Assembly (NCBI GenBank): GCA_963855995.1
Contig: OY979725.1
Span: 8,380,118 to 8,444,117 of the forward strand
Reading direction: 5' to 3'
Source of the DNA: Muricea muricata
Taxonomy: Eukaryota > Cnidaria > Anthozoa > Malacalcyonacea > Plexauridae
Length of the DNA: 64,000 bases
The notes below the pieces were generated by a model. That model did no database searches. It was not told where the DNA came from and saw only the letters and a program-made list of their open reading frames with translations. The translations under genes were made by a program, and so were the position numbers. Shown here piece by piece: positions 1 through 11,079 of this stretch (its first letter is position 1; each line of letters begins with the position of its first letter).

Positions 1-10
1 TTTTGCGCTC

Positions 11-42
11 AAATCGCTTCCAGAACGCTTAAAACGCGATTT
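11..42. repeat. Inverted repeat IR1 in monomer head (example)
   Basis: AAATCGC at 11-17 and its exact reverse complement GCGATTT at 36-42, separated by 18 bases. The arrangement recurs in nearly every gcgctc-headed monomer. In D monomers the arms lengthen to nine bases (799-807 with 822-830, AAATCGCTT and AAGCGATTT, 14-base spacer). In C the arms are AAATTGC and GCAATTT (535-541 with 560-566). Monomers with the ctatcaaattg head and gcgatttt keep a G-T pair. Whether it folds in the cell is unknown. Confidence 0.8.
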
Positions 43-44
43 TG

Positions 45-60
45 ATGATTCTGAGATCAT
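45..60. repeat. Inverted repeat IR2 (example)
   Basis: ATGAT at 45-49 and ATCAT at 56-60 around the six bases TCTGAG, immediately before the T tract. The arms are intact in monomers with gatgattctgagatcat. They are broken in those with gagataac, gacatcac or gatcattctgag, so this element separates monomer classes. Five-base arms are short and could be chance. Confidence 0.6.
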
Positions 61-216
61 TTTTTTCACTTGTAAAGAAAGTTTTAGGTTTTTATTGCAG
101 CACGTTATTTCGCTCATTTCGACAGTTAGAGCACCGCAAACATGATTCCCGACTTGGTAAGATCAGAAATTTCGATTTAGAAGGTGTCTTTTAGTCTTGA
201 GTTTAGCCCTCAAAAC

Positions 217-239
217 ATCATTTTAAGCTCTAAAACGAT
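217..239. repeat. Near-palindrome IR3 before monomer end (example)
   Basis: ATCATTTTA at 217-225 and TAAAACGAT at 231-239 pair over eight of nine positions around the five bases AGCTC. In R and C' monomers the left arm reads atcgtttt, which restores the mismatched position inside CGTTTT/AAAACG and also creates a GAGCTC palindrome in the centre. Types ending cgttgccg have a weaker outer pair. Confidence 0.7.
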
Positions 240-3158
240 GCCGTTATTGATTTAGACCGCTTTTTTGCGCTCAAATCGCTTCCAGAACGCTTAAAACGCG
301 ATTTTGATGATTCTGAGATCATTATTTTTTTCACTTGCAAAGAAAGTTTTAGGTTTTTCATTCCAGCATGCTGTTTCGCTCATTTCGATAGTGCACCGCA
401 AACATGATTTCCGACTTGGTAAGATGTGAAATTTCGATTTAGAAGGTGTCCTTTAGCCTTCAGTTTAGCCTTCAAAACATCATTTTAAGCTCTAAAACGA
501 TGCCGTTATTGATTTAGACAGCTTTTTTGCTATCAAATTGCTTCCAGAACGCTTAAAACGCAATTTTGATGATCCTGAGATAACTTTTTTTACTTGCAAA
601 GAAAGTTTTAGGTTTTTCATTCCACCATGTTTTTTTCGCTCATTTCGACTGTTAGAGCACCGCGAACATGATTTTCGTCTTGGTAAGATCAGAAATTTTT
701 ATTTAGAAGGTGTCTTTTAGTCTTGAGTTTAGCCCTTAAAACATCATTTTAAGCTCTAAAACGTTGCCGTTATTTATTTAGACAAATTTTAAGCGTTCAA
801 ATCGCTTCCAGAACGCTTAAAAAGCGATTTTGATGATTCTGAGATCACTTTTTTTCACTTGCAAAGAATGTTTTAGCTTTTTCATTCAACATTTTATTTC
901 GCTCATTTCGACAGTTAGAGCACCGCAAACATGATTTTCGTCTTGGTAAGATAAGAAATTCAATTTAGAAGGTGCTTTTAGTCTTGAGTTTAGCCTTCAA
1001 AAAACATCATTTTAAGCTCTAAAACGATGCTGTTATTGATTTAAACAGTTTTTTGCGCTCAAATCGCTTCAAGAACGCTTAAAACGCGATTTTGATGATT
1101 CTGAGATAACTTTTTTTTACTTGCAAAGAAAGTTTTAGGTTTTTCATTCCAGCATGTTGTTTCGCTCATTTCGATAGTTAGGGCACCGCAAACATGATTC
1201 TCGACTTGGTAAGATCAAAAATTTCGATTTAGAAGGTGTCTTTTAGTCTTGAGTTTACCCATCAAAACATCATTTTAAGCTCTAAAACGATGCCGTTATT
1301 GATTTAGACAGCTTTTTTGCTATCAAATTGCTTCCAGAACGCTTAAAACGCGATTTTGATGATTCTGAGATAACTTTTTTTACTTGCAAAGAAAGTTTTA
1401 GGTTTTTCATTCCAGCATGTTGTTTCGCTCATTTCGATAGTTAGGGCACCGCAAACATGATTCCCGACTTGGTAAGATCAAAAATTCCGATTTAGAAGGT
1501 GTCTTTTAGTCTTGAGTTTAGCTCTAAAAACATCATTTTAAGCTCTAAAACGTTCCCGTTATTGATTTAGACAGCTTTTTTCCTATCAAATTGCTTCCAG
1601 AACGCTTAAAACGCGATTTTGATCATTCTGAGATAACTTTTTTTATTTGCAAAGAAAGTTTTAGGTTTTTCATTCCAGCATGTTTTTTTCGCTCATTTCG
1701 ATAGTTAGAGGACCGCAAACATGATTTCCGACTTGTTAAGATCAGAAATTTTTATTTAGAAGGTGTCTTTTAGTCTTGAGTTTAGCCCTTAAAACATCAT
1801 TTTAAGCTCTAAAACGTTGCCGTTATTTATTTAGACAAATTTTAAGCGTTAAAATCTCTTCCAGAACGCTTAAAAAGCGATTTTGATGATTCTGACATCA
1901 CTTTTTTTCACTTGCAAAGAATGTTTTAGCTTTTTCATTCAACATTTTATTTCGCTCATTTCGACAGTTAGAGCACCGCAAACATGATTTTCGTCTTGGT
2001 AAGATAAGAAATTCGATTTAGAAGGTGCTTTTAGTCTTGAGTTTAGCCCTCAAAAAACATCATTTTAAGCTCTAAAACGATGCTGTTATTGATTTAAACA
2101 GTTTTTTGCGCTCAAATCGCTTCAAGAACGCTTAAAACGCGATTTTGATGATTCTGAGATCATTTTTTTTCACTTGCAAAGAAAGTTTTAGGTTTTTTAT
2201 TCCAGCATGTTGTTTCGCTCATTTCGATAGTTAGGGCACCGCAAAAATGATTCCCGACTTGGTAAGATCAAAAATTTCGATTTAGAAGGTGTCTTTTAGT
2301 CTTGAGTTTACCCTCAAAACATCAATTTAAGCTCTAAAACGTTGCCGTTATTGATTTAGACAGCTTTTTTGCTATCAAATTGCTTCCAAAACGCTTAAAA
2401 CGCGATTTTGATCATTCTTAGATAACTTTTTTTACTTGCAAAAAAAGTTTTAGGTTTTTCATTCCAGCATGTTTTTTTCGCTCATTTCGATGGTTAGAGG
2501 ACAGCAAACATGATTTCCGACTTATTAAGATCAGAAATTTTTATATAAAAGGTGTCTTTTAGTCTTGAGTTTAGCCCTCAAAACATCATTTTAAGCTCTA
2601 AAACGATGCCGTTATTGATTTAGACAACTTTTTTTCGCTCAAGTCGCTTCCAGAACGCTTAAAACGCGATTTTTATTATTCTGAGATCACTTTTTTTCAC
2701 TTGCAAAGAATGTTTTAGCTTTTTCATTCAACATTTTATTTCACTCATTTCGACAGTTAGAGCACCGCAAACATGATTTTCGTCTTGGTAAGATCAGAAA
2801 TTTCGATTTAGAAGGTGCTTTTAGTCTTGAGTTTAGCCCTCAAAACATAATTTTAAGCTCTAAAACGATGCTGTTATTGATTTAAACAGCTTTTTCGCTC
2901 AAATCGCTTCCAGAACCCCTAAAACGCTATTTTGATGATTCTGAGATCATATTTTTTCACTTGCAAAGAAAGTTTTAGGTTTTTTATTCCAGCACGTTAT
3001 TTCACTCTTTTCGATAGTTAGAGGACCGCACACATGATTCCCGACTTGGTAAGATCAGAAATTTCGATTTAGAAGGTGTCTTTTAGTCTTGAGTTTAGCC
3101 CGCAAAACATCATTTTAAGCTCTAAAACGTTGCCGTTATCGATTTAGACAGCTTTTTT

Positions 3159-4473
3159 GCGCTCAAATCGCTTCCAGAACGCTTAAAACGCGATTTTGAT
3201 GATTCTGAGATCATTTTTTTCACTTGTAAAGAAAGTTTTAGGTTTTTTATTGCAGCACGTTATTTCGCTCATTTCGACAGTTAGAGCACCGCAAAAATGA
3301 TTCCCGACTTGGTAAGATCAGAAATTTCGATTTAGAAGGTGTCTTTTAGTCTTGAGTTTAGCCCTCAAAACATCATTTTAAGCTCTAAAACGATGCCGTT
3401 ATTGATTTAGACCGCTTTTTTGCGCTCAAATCGCTTCCAGAACGCTTAAAACGCGATTTTGATGATTCTGAGATCATTATTTTTTTCACTTGCAAAGAAA
3501 GTTTTAGGTTTTTCATTCCAGCATGCTGTTTCGCTCATTTCGATAGTGCACCGCAAACACGATTTCCGACTTGGTAAGATGTGAAATTTCGATTTAGAAG
3601 GTGTCCTTTAGCCTTCAGTTTAGCCTTCAAAACATCATTTTAAGCTCTAAAACGATGCCGTTATTGATTTAGACAGCTTTTTTGCTATCAAATTGCTTCC
3701 AGAACGCTTAAAACGCAATTTTGATGATCCTGAGATAACTTTTTTTACTTGCAAAGAAAGTTTTAGGTTTTTCATTCCACCATGTTGTTTTCGCTCATTT
3801 CGACTGTTAGAGCACTGCGAACATGATTTTCGTCTTGGTAAGATCAGAAATTTTTATTTAGAAGGTGTCTTTTAGTCTTGAGTTTAGCCCTTAAAACATC
3901 ATTTTAAGCTCTAAAACGTTGCCGTTATTTATTTAGACAAATTTTAAGCGTTCAAATCGCTTCCAGAACGCTTAAAAAGCGATTTTGATGATTCTGACAT
4001 CACTTTTTTTCACTTGCAAAGAATGTTTTAGCTTTTTCATTCAACATTTTATTTCGCTCATTTCGACAGTTAGAGCACCGCAAACATGATTTTCGTCTTG
4101 GTAAGATAAGAAATTCGATTTAGAAGGTGCTTTTAGTCTTGAGTTTAGCCCTCAAAAAACATCATTTTAAGCTCTAAAACGATGCTGTTATTGATTTAAA
4201 CAGTTTTTTGCGCTCAAATCGCTTCAAGAACGCTTAAAACGCGATTTTGATGATTCTGAGATAATTTTTTTTCACTTGCAAAGAAAGTTTTAGGTTTTTT
4301 ATTCCAGCATGTTGTTTCGCTCATTTCGATAGTTAGGGCACCGCAAACATGATTCTCGACTTGGTAAGATCAAAAATTTCGATTTAGAAGGTGTCTTTTA
4401 GTCTTGAGTTTACCCATCAAAACATCATTTTAAGCTCTAAAACGATGCCGTTATTGATTTTGACAGCTTTTTT
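3159..4473. repeat. Partial 12-mer HOR, copy 2 (A B C D E)
   Basis: Starts 3159 A, 3422 B, 3684 C, 3948 D, 4210 E. The order follows copy 1 at an offset of about 3155 bp and then departs: K follows E at 4474, where copy 1 has F. The E monomer is a mosaic. Its T-tract side and ggttttttattcc match E2, while attctcgac and tacccatc match E1. B carries cacgatttcc where copy 1 has catgatttcc, and C has ttgttttcgctc and agcactgcg. The cacgatttcc and agcactgcg variants recur at 17397 and 17659, linking this block to the 17-18 kb copy. Confidence 0.9.
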
Positions 4474-7384
4474 GCTATCAAATTGCTTCCAGAACGCTTA
4501 AAAGGCGATTTTTATGATTCTGAGATAACTTTTTTTACTTTCAAAGAAAGTTTTAGGTTTTTCATTCCGATCCAGCATGTTTTTGTCGCTCATTTCGATA
4601 GTTAGAGGACGGCAAACATGATTCCCGACTTGGCAAGATCAAAAAAATTTTATTTAGAAGGTGTCTTTTAGTCTTGAGTTTAGCCCTCAAAACATCATTT
4701 TAAGCTCTAATACTTTGCCGTTATTGATTTAGACAGCTTTTTTGCGCTCAAATCGCTTCCAGGACGCTTAAAACGCGATTTTGATGATTCTGAGATAATT
4801 TTTTTTCACTTGTAAAGAAAGTTTTAGGTTTTTCATTCCAGCATGTTGTTTCGCTCATTTCGATAGTTAGAGCAACGCAAACATAATTTCCGACTTGGTA
4901 AGATGTGAAATTTCGATTTAGAAGGTGTCTTTTAGTCTTGAGTTTAGCCCTCAAAAAACCATTTTAAGCTCTAAAACGTTGCCGTTATTGATTTAGACAG
5001 CTTTTTTGCTATCAAATTGCTTCCAGAACGCTTAAAACGCGATTTTGATGATTCTGACATAACTTTTTTTACTTCCAAAGAAAGTTTTAGGTTTTTCATT
5101 CCAGCATGTTGTTTCGCTCATTTCGATAGTTAGGGCACCGCAAACATGATTCCCGACTTGGTAAGATCAAAAATTCCGATTTAGAAGGTGTCTTTTAGTC
5201 TTGAGTTTAGCCCTAAAAACATCATTTTAAGCTCTAAAACGTTCCCGTTATTGATTTAGACAGCTTTTTTCCTATCAAATTGCTTCCAGAACGCTTAAAA
5301 CGCGATTTTGATGATTCTGAGATAACTTTTTTTTACTTGCAAAGAAAGTTTTAGGTTTTTCATTCCAGCATGTTGTTTCGCTCATTTCGATAGTTAGGGC
5401 ACCGCAAACATGATTCTCGACTTGGTAAGATCAAAAATTTCGATTTAGAAGGTGTCTTTTAGTCTTGAGTTTACCCATCAAAACATCATTTTAAGCTCTA
5501 AAACGATGCCGTTATTGATTTTGACAGCTTTTTTGCTATCAAATTGCTTCCAGAACGCTTAAAACGCGATTTTTATGATTCTGAGATAACTTTTTTTACT
5601 TGCAAAGAAAGTTTTAGGTTTTTCATTCCGATCCAGCATGTTTTTGTCGCTCATTTCGATAGTTAGAGGACGGCAAACATGATTCCCGACTTGGCAAGAT
5701 CAAAAAAATTTTATTTAGAAGGTGTCTTTTAGTCTTGAGTTTAGCCCTCAAAACATCATTTTAAGCTCTAATACGTTGCCGTTATTGATTTAGACAGCTT
5801 TTTTGCGCTCAAATCGCTTCCAGGACGCTTAAAACGCGATTTTGATGATTCTGAGATCATTTTTTTTCACTTGTAAAGAAAGTTTTAGGTTTTTCATTCC
5901 AGCATGTTGTTTCGCTCATTTCGATAGTTAGAGCAACGCAAACATAATTTCCGACTTGGTAAGATGTGAAATTTCGATTTAGAAGGTGTCTTTTAGTCTT
6001 GAGTTTAGCCCTCAAAAAACCATTTTAAGCTCTAAAACGATGCCGTTATTGATTTAGACAGCTTTTTTGCTATCAAATTGCTTCCAGAACGCTTAAAACG
6101 CGATTTTGATGATTCTGAGATAACTTTTTTTACTTGCAAAGAAAGTTTTAGGTTTTTCATTCCAGCATGTTGTTTCGCTCATTTCGATACTTAGGGCACC
6201 GCAAACATGATTCCCGACTTGGTAAGATCAAAAATTCCGATTTAGAAGGTGTCTTTTAGTCTTGAGTTTAGCCCTAAAAACATCATTTTAAGCTCTAAAA
6301 CGTTCCCGTTATTGATTTAGACAGCTTTTTTCCTATCAAATTGCTTCCAGAACGCTTAAAACGCGATTTTGATCATTCTGAGATAACTTTTTTTATTTGC
6401 AAAGAAAGTTTTAGGTTTTTCATTCCAGCATGTTTTTTTCGCTCATTTCGATAGTTAGAGGACCGCAAACATGATTTCCGACTTGTTAAGATCAGAAATT
6501 TTTATTTAGAAGGTGTCTTTTAGTCTTGAGCTTAGCCCTTAAAACATCATTTTAAGCTCTAAAACGTTGCCGTTATTTATTTAGACAAATTTTAAGCGTT
6601 CAAATCGCTTCCAGAACGCTTAAAAAGCGATTTTGATGATTCTGACATCACTTTTTTTCACTTGCAAAGAATGTTTTAGCTTTTTCATTCAACATTTTAT
6701 TTCGCTCATTTCGACAGTTAGAGCACCGCAAACATGATTTTCGTCTTGGTAAGATAAGAAATTCGATTTAGAAGGTGCTTTTAGTCTTGAGTTTAGCCCT
6801 CAAAACATAATTTTTAGCTCTAAAACGATGCTGTTATTGATTTAAACAGCTTTTTCGCTCAAATCGCTTCCAGAACCCCTAAAACGCGATTTTGATGATT
6901 CTGAGATCATATTTTTTCACTTGCAAAGAAAGTTTTAGGTTTTTTATTCCAGCACGTTATTTCGCTCATTTCGATAGTTAGAGGACCGCAAACATGATTC
7001 CCGACTTGGTAAGATCAGAAATTTCGATTTAGAAGGTGTCTTTTAGTCTTGAGTTTAGCCCTCAAAACATCATTTTAAGCTCTAAAACGATGCCGTTATT
7101 GATTTAGACCGCTTTTTTGCGCTCAAATCGCTTCCAGAACGCTTAAAACGCGATTTTGATGATTCTGAGATCATTATTTTTTTCACTTGCAAAGAAAGTT
7201 TTAGGTTTTTCATTCCAGCATGTTGTTTCGCTCATTTCGATAGTTAGGGCACCGCAAACATGATTCTCGACTTGGTAAGATCAAAAATTTCGATTTAGAA
7301 GGTGTCTTTTAGTCTTGAGTTTACCCATCAAAACATCATTTTAAGCTATAAAACGATGCCGTTATTGATTTTGACAGCTTTTTT
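4474..7384. repeat. 11-mer HOR with two K-L pairs (2911 bp)
   Basis: Starts 4474 K, 4744 L, 5008 F', 5271 G2, 5535 K, 5805 L, 6069 F, 6332 G, 6596 D/I, 6855 J/A, 7119 B/E1. The first nine starts recur 2910-2911 bp downstream (7385 to 9506), so a tandem duplication of this unit is visible. K-L-F'-G2 followed by K-L-F-G is itself a four-monomer repeat with a period near 1061 bp. Monomers 6596, 6855 and 7119 are chimeras that shortcut the longer D E2 H I J A B C D E1 order. K monomers are the longest (270 bp) because of a 5-bp insertion in ttccgatccagc and a longer A tract. Confidence 0.9.
6596..7118. repeat. Chimeric monomers D/I and J/A
   Basis: Monomer 6596-6854 has the D head and body (gcgttcaaatc, gataagaaattcg) but the I tail (caaaacataattttt) and is followed by J. 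Monomer 6855-7118 has the J head and body (acccctaaaac, catatttttt, gaggaccgc) but the A tail (ccctcaaaac, gatgccg, gaccgc) and is followed by a B-headed monomer. Each switch is in register, with monomer length kept near 260 bp. Relative to the D E2 H I J A order of the 12-mer, the first removes three monomers (E2, H, I merged into D) and the second one. Confidence 0.85.
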
Positions 7385-10300
7385 GCTATCAAATTGCTTC
7401 CAGAACGCTTAAAACGCGATTTTTATGATTCTGAGATAACTTTTTTTACTTGCAAAGAAAGTTTTAGGTTTTTCATTCCGATCCAGCATGTTTTTGTCGC
7501 TCATTTCGATAGTTAGAGGACGGCAAACATGATTCCCGACTTGGCAAGATCAAAAAAATTTTATTTAGAAGGTGTCTTTTAGTCTTGAGTTTAGCCCTCA
7601 AAACATCATTTTAAGCTCTAATACTTTGCCGTTATTGATTTAGACAGCTTTTTTGCGCTCAAATCGCTTCCAGGACGCTTAAAACGCGATTTTGATGATT
7701 CTGAGATAATTTTTTTTCACTTGTAAAGAAAGTTTTAGGTTTTTCATTCCAGCATGTTGTTTCGCTCATTTCGATAGTTAGAGCAACGCAAACATAATTT
7801 CCGACTTGGTAAGATGTGAAATTTCGATTTAGAAGGTGTCTTTTAGTCTTGAGTTTAGCCCTCAAAAAACCATTTTAAGCTCTAAAACGTTGCCGTTATT
7901 GATTTAGACAGCTTTTTTGCTATCAAATTGCTTCCAGAACGCTTAAAACGCGATTTTGATGATTCTGACATAACTTTTTTTACTTCCAAAGAAAGTTTTA
8001 GGTTTTTCATTCCAGCATGTTGTTTCGCTCATTTCGATAGTTAGGGCACCGCAAACATGATTCCCGACTTGGTAAGATCAAAAATTCCAATTTAGAAGGT
8101 GTCTTTTAGTCTTGAGTTTAGCCCTAAAAACATCATTTTAAGCTCTAAAACGTTCCCGTTATTGATTTAGACAGCTTTTTTCCTATCAAATTGCTTCCAG
8201 AACGCTTAAAACGCGATTTTGATGATTCTGAGATAACTTTTTTTTACTTGCAAAGAAAGTTTTAGGTTTTTCATTCCAGCATGTTGTTTCGCTCATTTCG
8301 ATAGTTAGGGCACCGCAAACATGATTCTCGACTTGGTAAGATCAAAAATTTCGATTTAGAAGGTGTCTTTTAGTCTTGAGTTTACCCATCAAAACATCAT
8401 TTTAAGCTCTGAAACGATGCCGTTATTGATCTTGACAGCTTTTTTGCTATCAAATTGCTTCCAGAACGCTTAAAACGCGATTTTTATGATTCTGAGATAA
8501 CTTTTTTTGCTTGCAAAGAAAGTTTTAGGTTTTTCATTCCGATCCAGCATGTTTTTGTCGCTCATTTCGATAGTTAGAGGACGGCAAACATGATTCCCGA
8601 CTTGGCAAGATCAAAAAAATTTTATTTAGAAGGTGTCTTTTAGTCTTGAGTTTAGCCCTCAAAACATCATTTTAAGCTCTAATACGTTGCCGTTATTGAT
8701 TTAGACAGCTTTTTTGCGCTCAAATCGCTTCCAGGACGCTTAAAACGCGATTTTGATGATTCTGAGATCATTTTTTTTCACTTGTAAAGAAAGTTTTAGG
8801 TTTTTCATTCCAGCATGTTGTTTCGCTCATTTCGATAGTTAGAGCAACGCAAACATAATTTCCGACTTGGTAAGATGTGAAATTTCGATTTAGAAGGTGT
8901 CTTTTAGTCTTGAGTTTAGCCCTCAAAAAACCATTTTAAGCTCTAAAACGATGCCGTTATTGATTTAGACATCTTTTTTGCTATCAATTTGCTTCCAGAA
9001 CGCTTAAAACGCGATTTTGATGATTCTGAGATAACTTTTTTTACTTGCAAAAAAGTTTTAGGTTTTTCATTCCAGCATATTGTTTCGCTCATTTCGATAC
9101 TTAGGGCACCGCAAACATGATTCCCGACTTGGTAAGATCAAAAATTCCGATTTAGAAGGTGTCTTTTAGTCTTGAGTTTAGCCCTAAAAACATCATTTTA
9201 AGCTCTAAAACGTTCCCGTTATTGATTTAGACAGCTTTTTTCCTATCAAATTGCTTCCAGAACGCTTAAAACGCGATTTTGATCATTCTGAGATAACTTT
9301 TTTTATTTGCAAAGAAAGTTTTAGGTTTTTCATTCCAGCATGTTTTTTTCGCTCATTTCGATAGTTAGAGGACCGCAAACATGATTTCCGACTTGTTAAG
9401 ATCAGAAATTTTTATTTAGAAGGTGTCTTTTAGTCTTGAGCTTAGCCCTTAAAACATCATTTTAAGCTCTAAAACGTTGCCGTTATTTATTTAGACAAAT
9501 TTTAAGCGTTCAAATCGCTTCCAGAACGCTTAAAAAGCGATTTTGATGATTCTGACATCACTTTTTTTCACTTGCAAAGAATGTTTTAGCTTTTTCATTC
9601 AACATTTTATTTCGCTCATTTCGACAGTTAGAGCACCGCAAACATGATTTTCGTCTTGGTAAGATAAGAAATTCGATTTAGAAGGTGCTTTTAGTCTTGA
9701 GTTTAGCCCTCAAAAAACATCATTTTAAGCTCTAAAACGATGCTGTTATTGATTTAAACAGTTTTTTGCGCTCAAATCGCTTCAAGAACGCTTAAAACGC
9801 GATTTTGATGATTCTGAGATCATTTTTTTTCACTTGCAAAGAAAGTTTTAGGTTTTTTATTCCAGCATGTTGTTTCGCTCATTTCGATAGTTAGGGCACC
9901 GCAAAAATGATTCCCGACTTGGTAAGATCAAAAATTTCGATTTAGAAGGTGTCTTTTAGTCTTGAGTTTACCCTCAAAACATCATTTTAAGCTCTAAAAC
10001 GTTGCCGTTGTTGATTTAGACAGCTTTTTTGCTATCAAATTTCTTCCAAAACGCTTAAAACGCGATTTGGATCATTCTTAGATAACTTTTTTTACTTGCA
10101 AAAAAAGTTTTAGGTTTTTCATTCCAGCATGTTTTTTTCGCTCATTTCGATGGTTAGAGGACAGCAAACATGATTTCCGACTTGGTAAGATCAGAAATTT
10201 TTATTTAAAAGGTGTCTTTTAGTCTTGAGTTTAGCCCTAAAACATCATTTTAAGCTCTAAAACGATGCCGTTATTGATTTAGACAACTTTTTTCGCTCAA

Positions 10301-10816
10301 ATCGCTTCCAGAACGCTTAAAACGCGATTTTTATTATTCTGAGATCACTTTTTTTCACTTGCAAAGAATGTTTTAGCTTTTTCATTCAACATTTTATTTC
10401 ACTCATTTCGACAGTTAGAGCACCGCAAACATGATTTTCGTCTTGGTAAGATCAGAAATTTCGATTTAGAAGGTGCTTTTAGTCTTGAGTTTTGCCCTCA
10501 AAACATAATTTTTAGCTCTAAAACGATGCTGTTATTGATTTAAACAGCTTTTTCGCTCAAATCGCTTCCAGAACCCCTAAAACGCGATTTTGATGATTTT
10601 GAGATCATATTTTTTCACTTGCAAAGAAAGTTTTAGGTTTTTTATTCCAGCACGTTATTTCGCTCATTTCGATAGTTAGAGGACCGCAAACATGATTCCC
10701 GACTTGGTAAGATCAGAAATTTCGATTTAGATGGTGTCTTTTAGTCTTGACTTTAGCCCGCAAAACATCATTTTAAGCTCTAAAACGTTGCCGTTATTGA
10801 TTTAGACAGCTTTTTT
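7385..10816. repeat. 13-monomer block K L F' G2 K L F G D E2 H I J
   Basis: Starts 7385 K, 7655 L, 7919 F', 8182 G2, 8446 K, 8716 L, 8980 F, 9242 G, 9506 D, 9768 E2, 10031 H, 10294 I, 10554 J. The left part duplicates 4474-6854 with an offset of 2910-2911 bp. The right part from about 8182 is repeated 3162-3163 bp downstream. The H here is a sub-variant (aaatttcttcc, cgatttggatc) shared with 13194. Small private changes include gctcttgaaacg-type substitutions in G2 and K and a shortened aaaaaagtttt in F at about 9050. Confidence 0.9.
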
Positions 10817-11079
10817 GCGCTCAAATCGCTTCCAGAACGCTTAAAACGCGATTTTGATGATTCTGACATAACTTTTTTTACTTCCAAAGAAAGTTTTAGG
10901 TTTTTCATTCCAGCATGTTGTTTCGCTCATTTCGATAGTTAGGGCACCGCAAACATGATTCCCGACTTGGTAAGATCAAAAATTCCAATTTAGAAGGTGT
11001 CTTTTAGTCTTGAGTTTAGCCCTAAAAACATCATTTTAAGCTCTAAAACGTTCCCGTTATTGATTTAGACAGCTTTTTT
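10817..11079. repeat. Chimeric monomer A/F'
   Basis: Follows J as A does and has the gcgctcaaatcgc head, but from gacataac onward (about 10866) it is F' with acttccaaag, gggcaccg, attccaattt and cgttcccg. The switch lies in the 40 bp after the head, where all types share nearly the same sequence, so the exact base cannot be placed. Confidence 0.85.

Larger units (their letters stand above)
5..266. repeat. Reference satellite monomer (type A, 262 bp)
   Basis: First complete monomer, used here as the reference. Hand count: 97 G+C of 262 (37%), with 14 CpG dinucleotides against about 9 expected from 50 C and 47 G. Landmarks in order: head with an inverted repeat (11-17 with 36-42); a second short inverted repeat (45-49 with 56-60) running into a T tract; cacttgtaaag; the A diagnostic ttgcagcacg; a CpG-bearing ttcgctcatttcga motif; gattcccgacttggtaag; and a third near-palindrome (217-225 with 231-239). 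Its length is not a multiple of three, so a reading frame shifts in each successive monomer. Confidence 0.95.
1..3158. repeat. 12-mer HOR, copy 1 (A B C D E1 F G D E2 H I J)
   Basis: Monomer starts: 5 A, 267 B, 529 C, 793 D, 1055 E1, 1319 F, 1582 G, 1846 D, 2108 E2, 2371 H, 2636 I, 2896 J. The unit is 3154 bp from A to the next A at 3159. The same order returns at 13980-17133, also 3154 bp, and in rotated form at 31374-34528. D occurs twice per unit, each time after a monomer ending in the tail shared by C and G, and each time before an E monomer. This suggests the 12-mer contains an older internal duplication of a D-E segment. The D at 1846 carries its own variant (gcgttaaaatctc) that is shared with 15822 but with none of the other D copies. 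Confidence 0.93.

Noticed and set aside
61..70. T tracts as promoters, terminators or origins
   Set aside because: The T runs occur once per monomer and vary in length as expected from slippage; nothing around them supports a specific regulatory role.
41..100. Hammerhead ribozyme, as found in some animal satellites
   Set aside because: gatga occurs but as ttgatga rather than ctgatga, and no matching GAAA plus cleavage-site arrangement with flanking stems could be drawn.
131..165. CENP-B-box-like match around gattcccgacttgg
   Set aside because: On the reverse strand only the cggga half and one spaced base fit the box; the required ttcg half is absent in all variants checked (ggtaag, ggcaag, gctaag, gttaag).
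227..320. Internal duplication inside the monomer (ctctaaaacgatg against cgcttaaaacgcg)
   Set aside because: The shared core is only about eight bases in an A/T-rich context and does not extend, so I cannot show that the monomer arose from shorter subrepeats.
538..720. Recurring 60-codon open frames on the + strand (538, 3693, 17668, 34274, 45857, 56402) in C monomers
   Set aside because: They begin at TTG, not ATG, lie wholly inside one satellite monomer, and recur only because C monomers are nearly identical. The copy at 14505 loses the start by a single base change. Monomer length is not a multiple of three, and there is no codon-level conservation, domain or regulatory context.
4748..4954. 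Recurring 68- and 82-codon open frames on the - strand (4748, 7659, 19736, 23433, 47924, 50565) in L monomers
   Set aside because: Also TTG starts inside a single repeat type. The change from 68 to 82 codons comes from T-tract length variation that shifts the frame, which a real protein would not tolerate. They are stop-free by chance in one monomer type.
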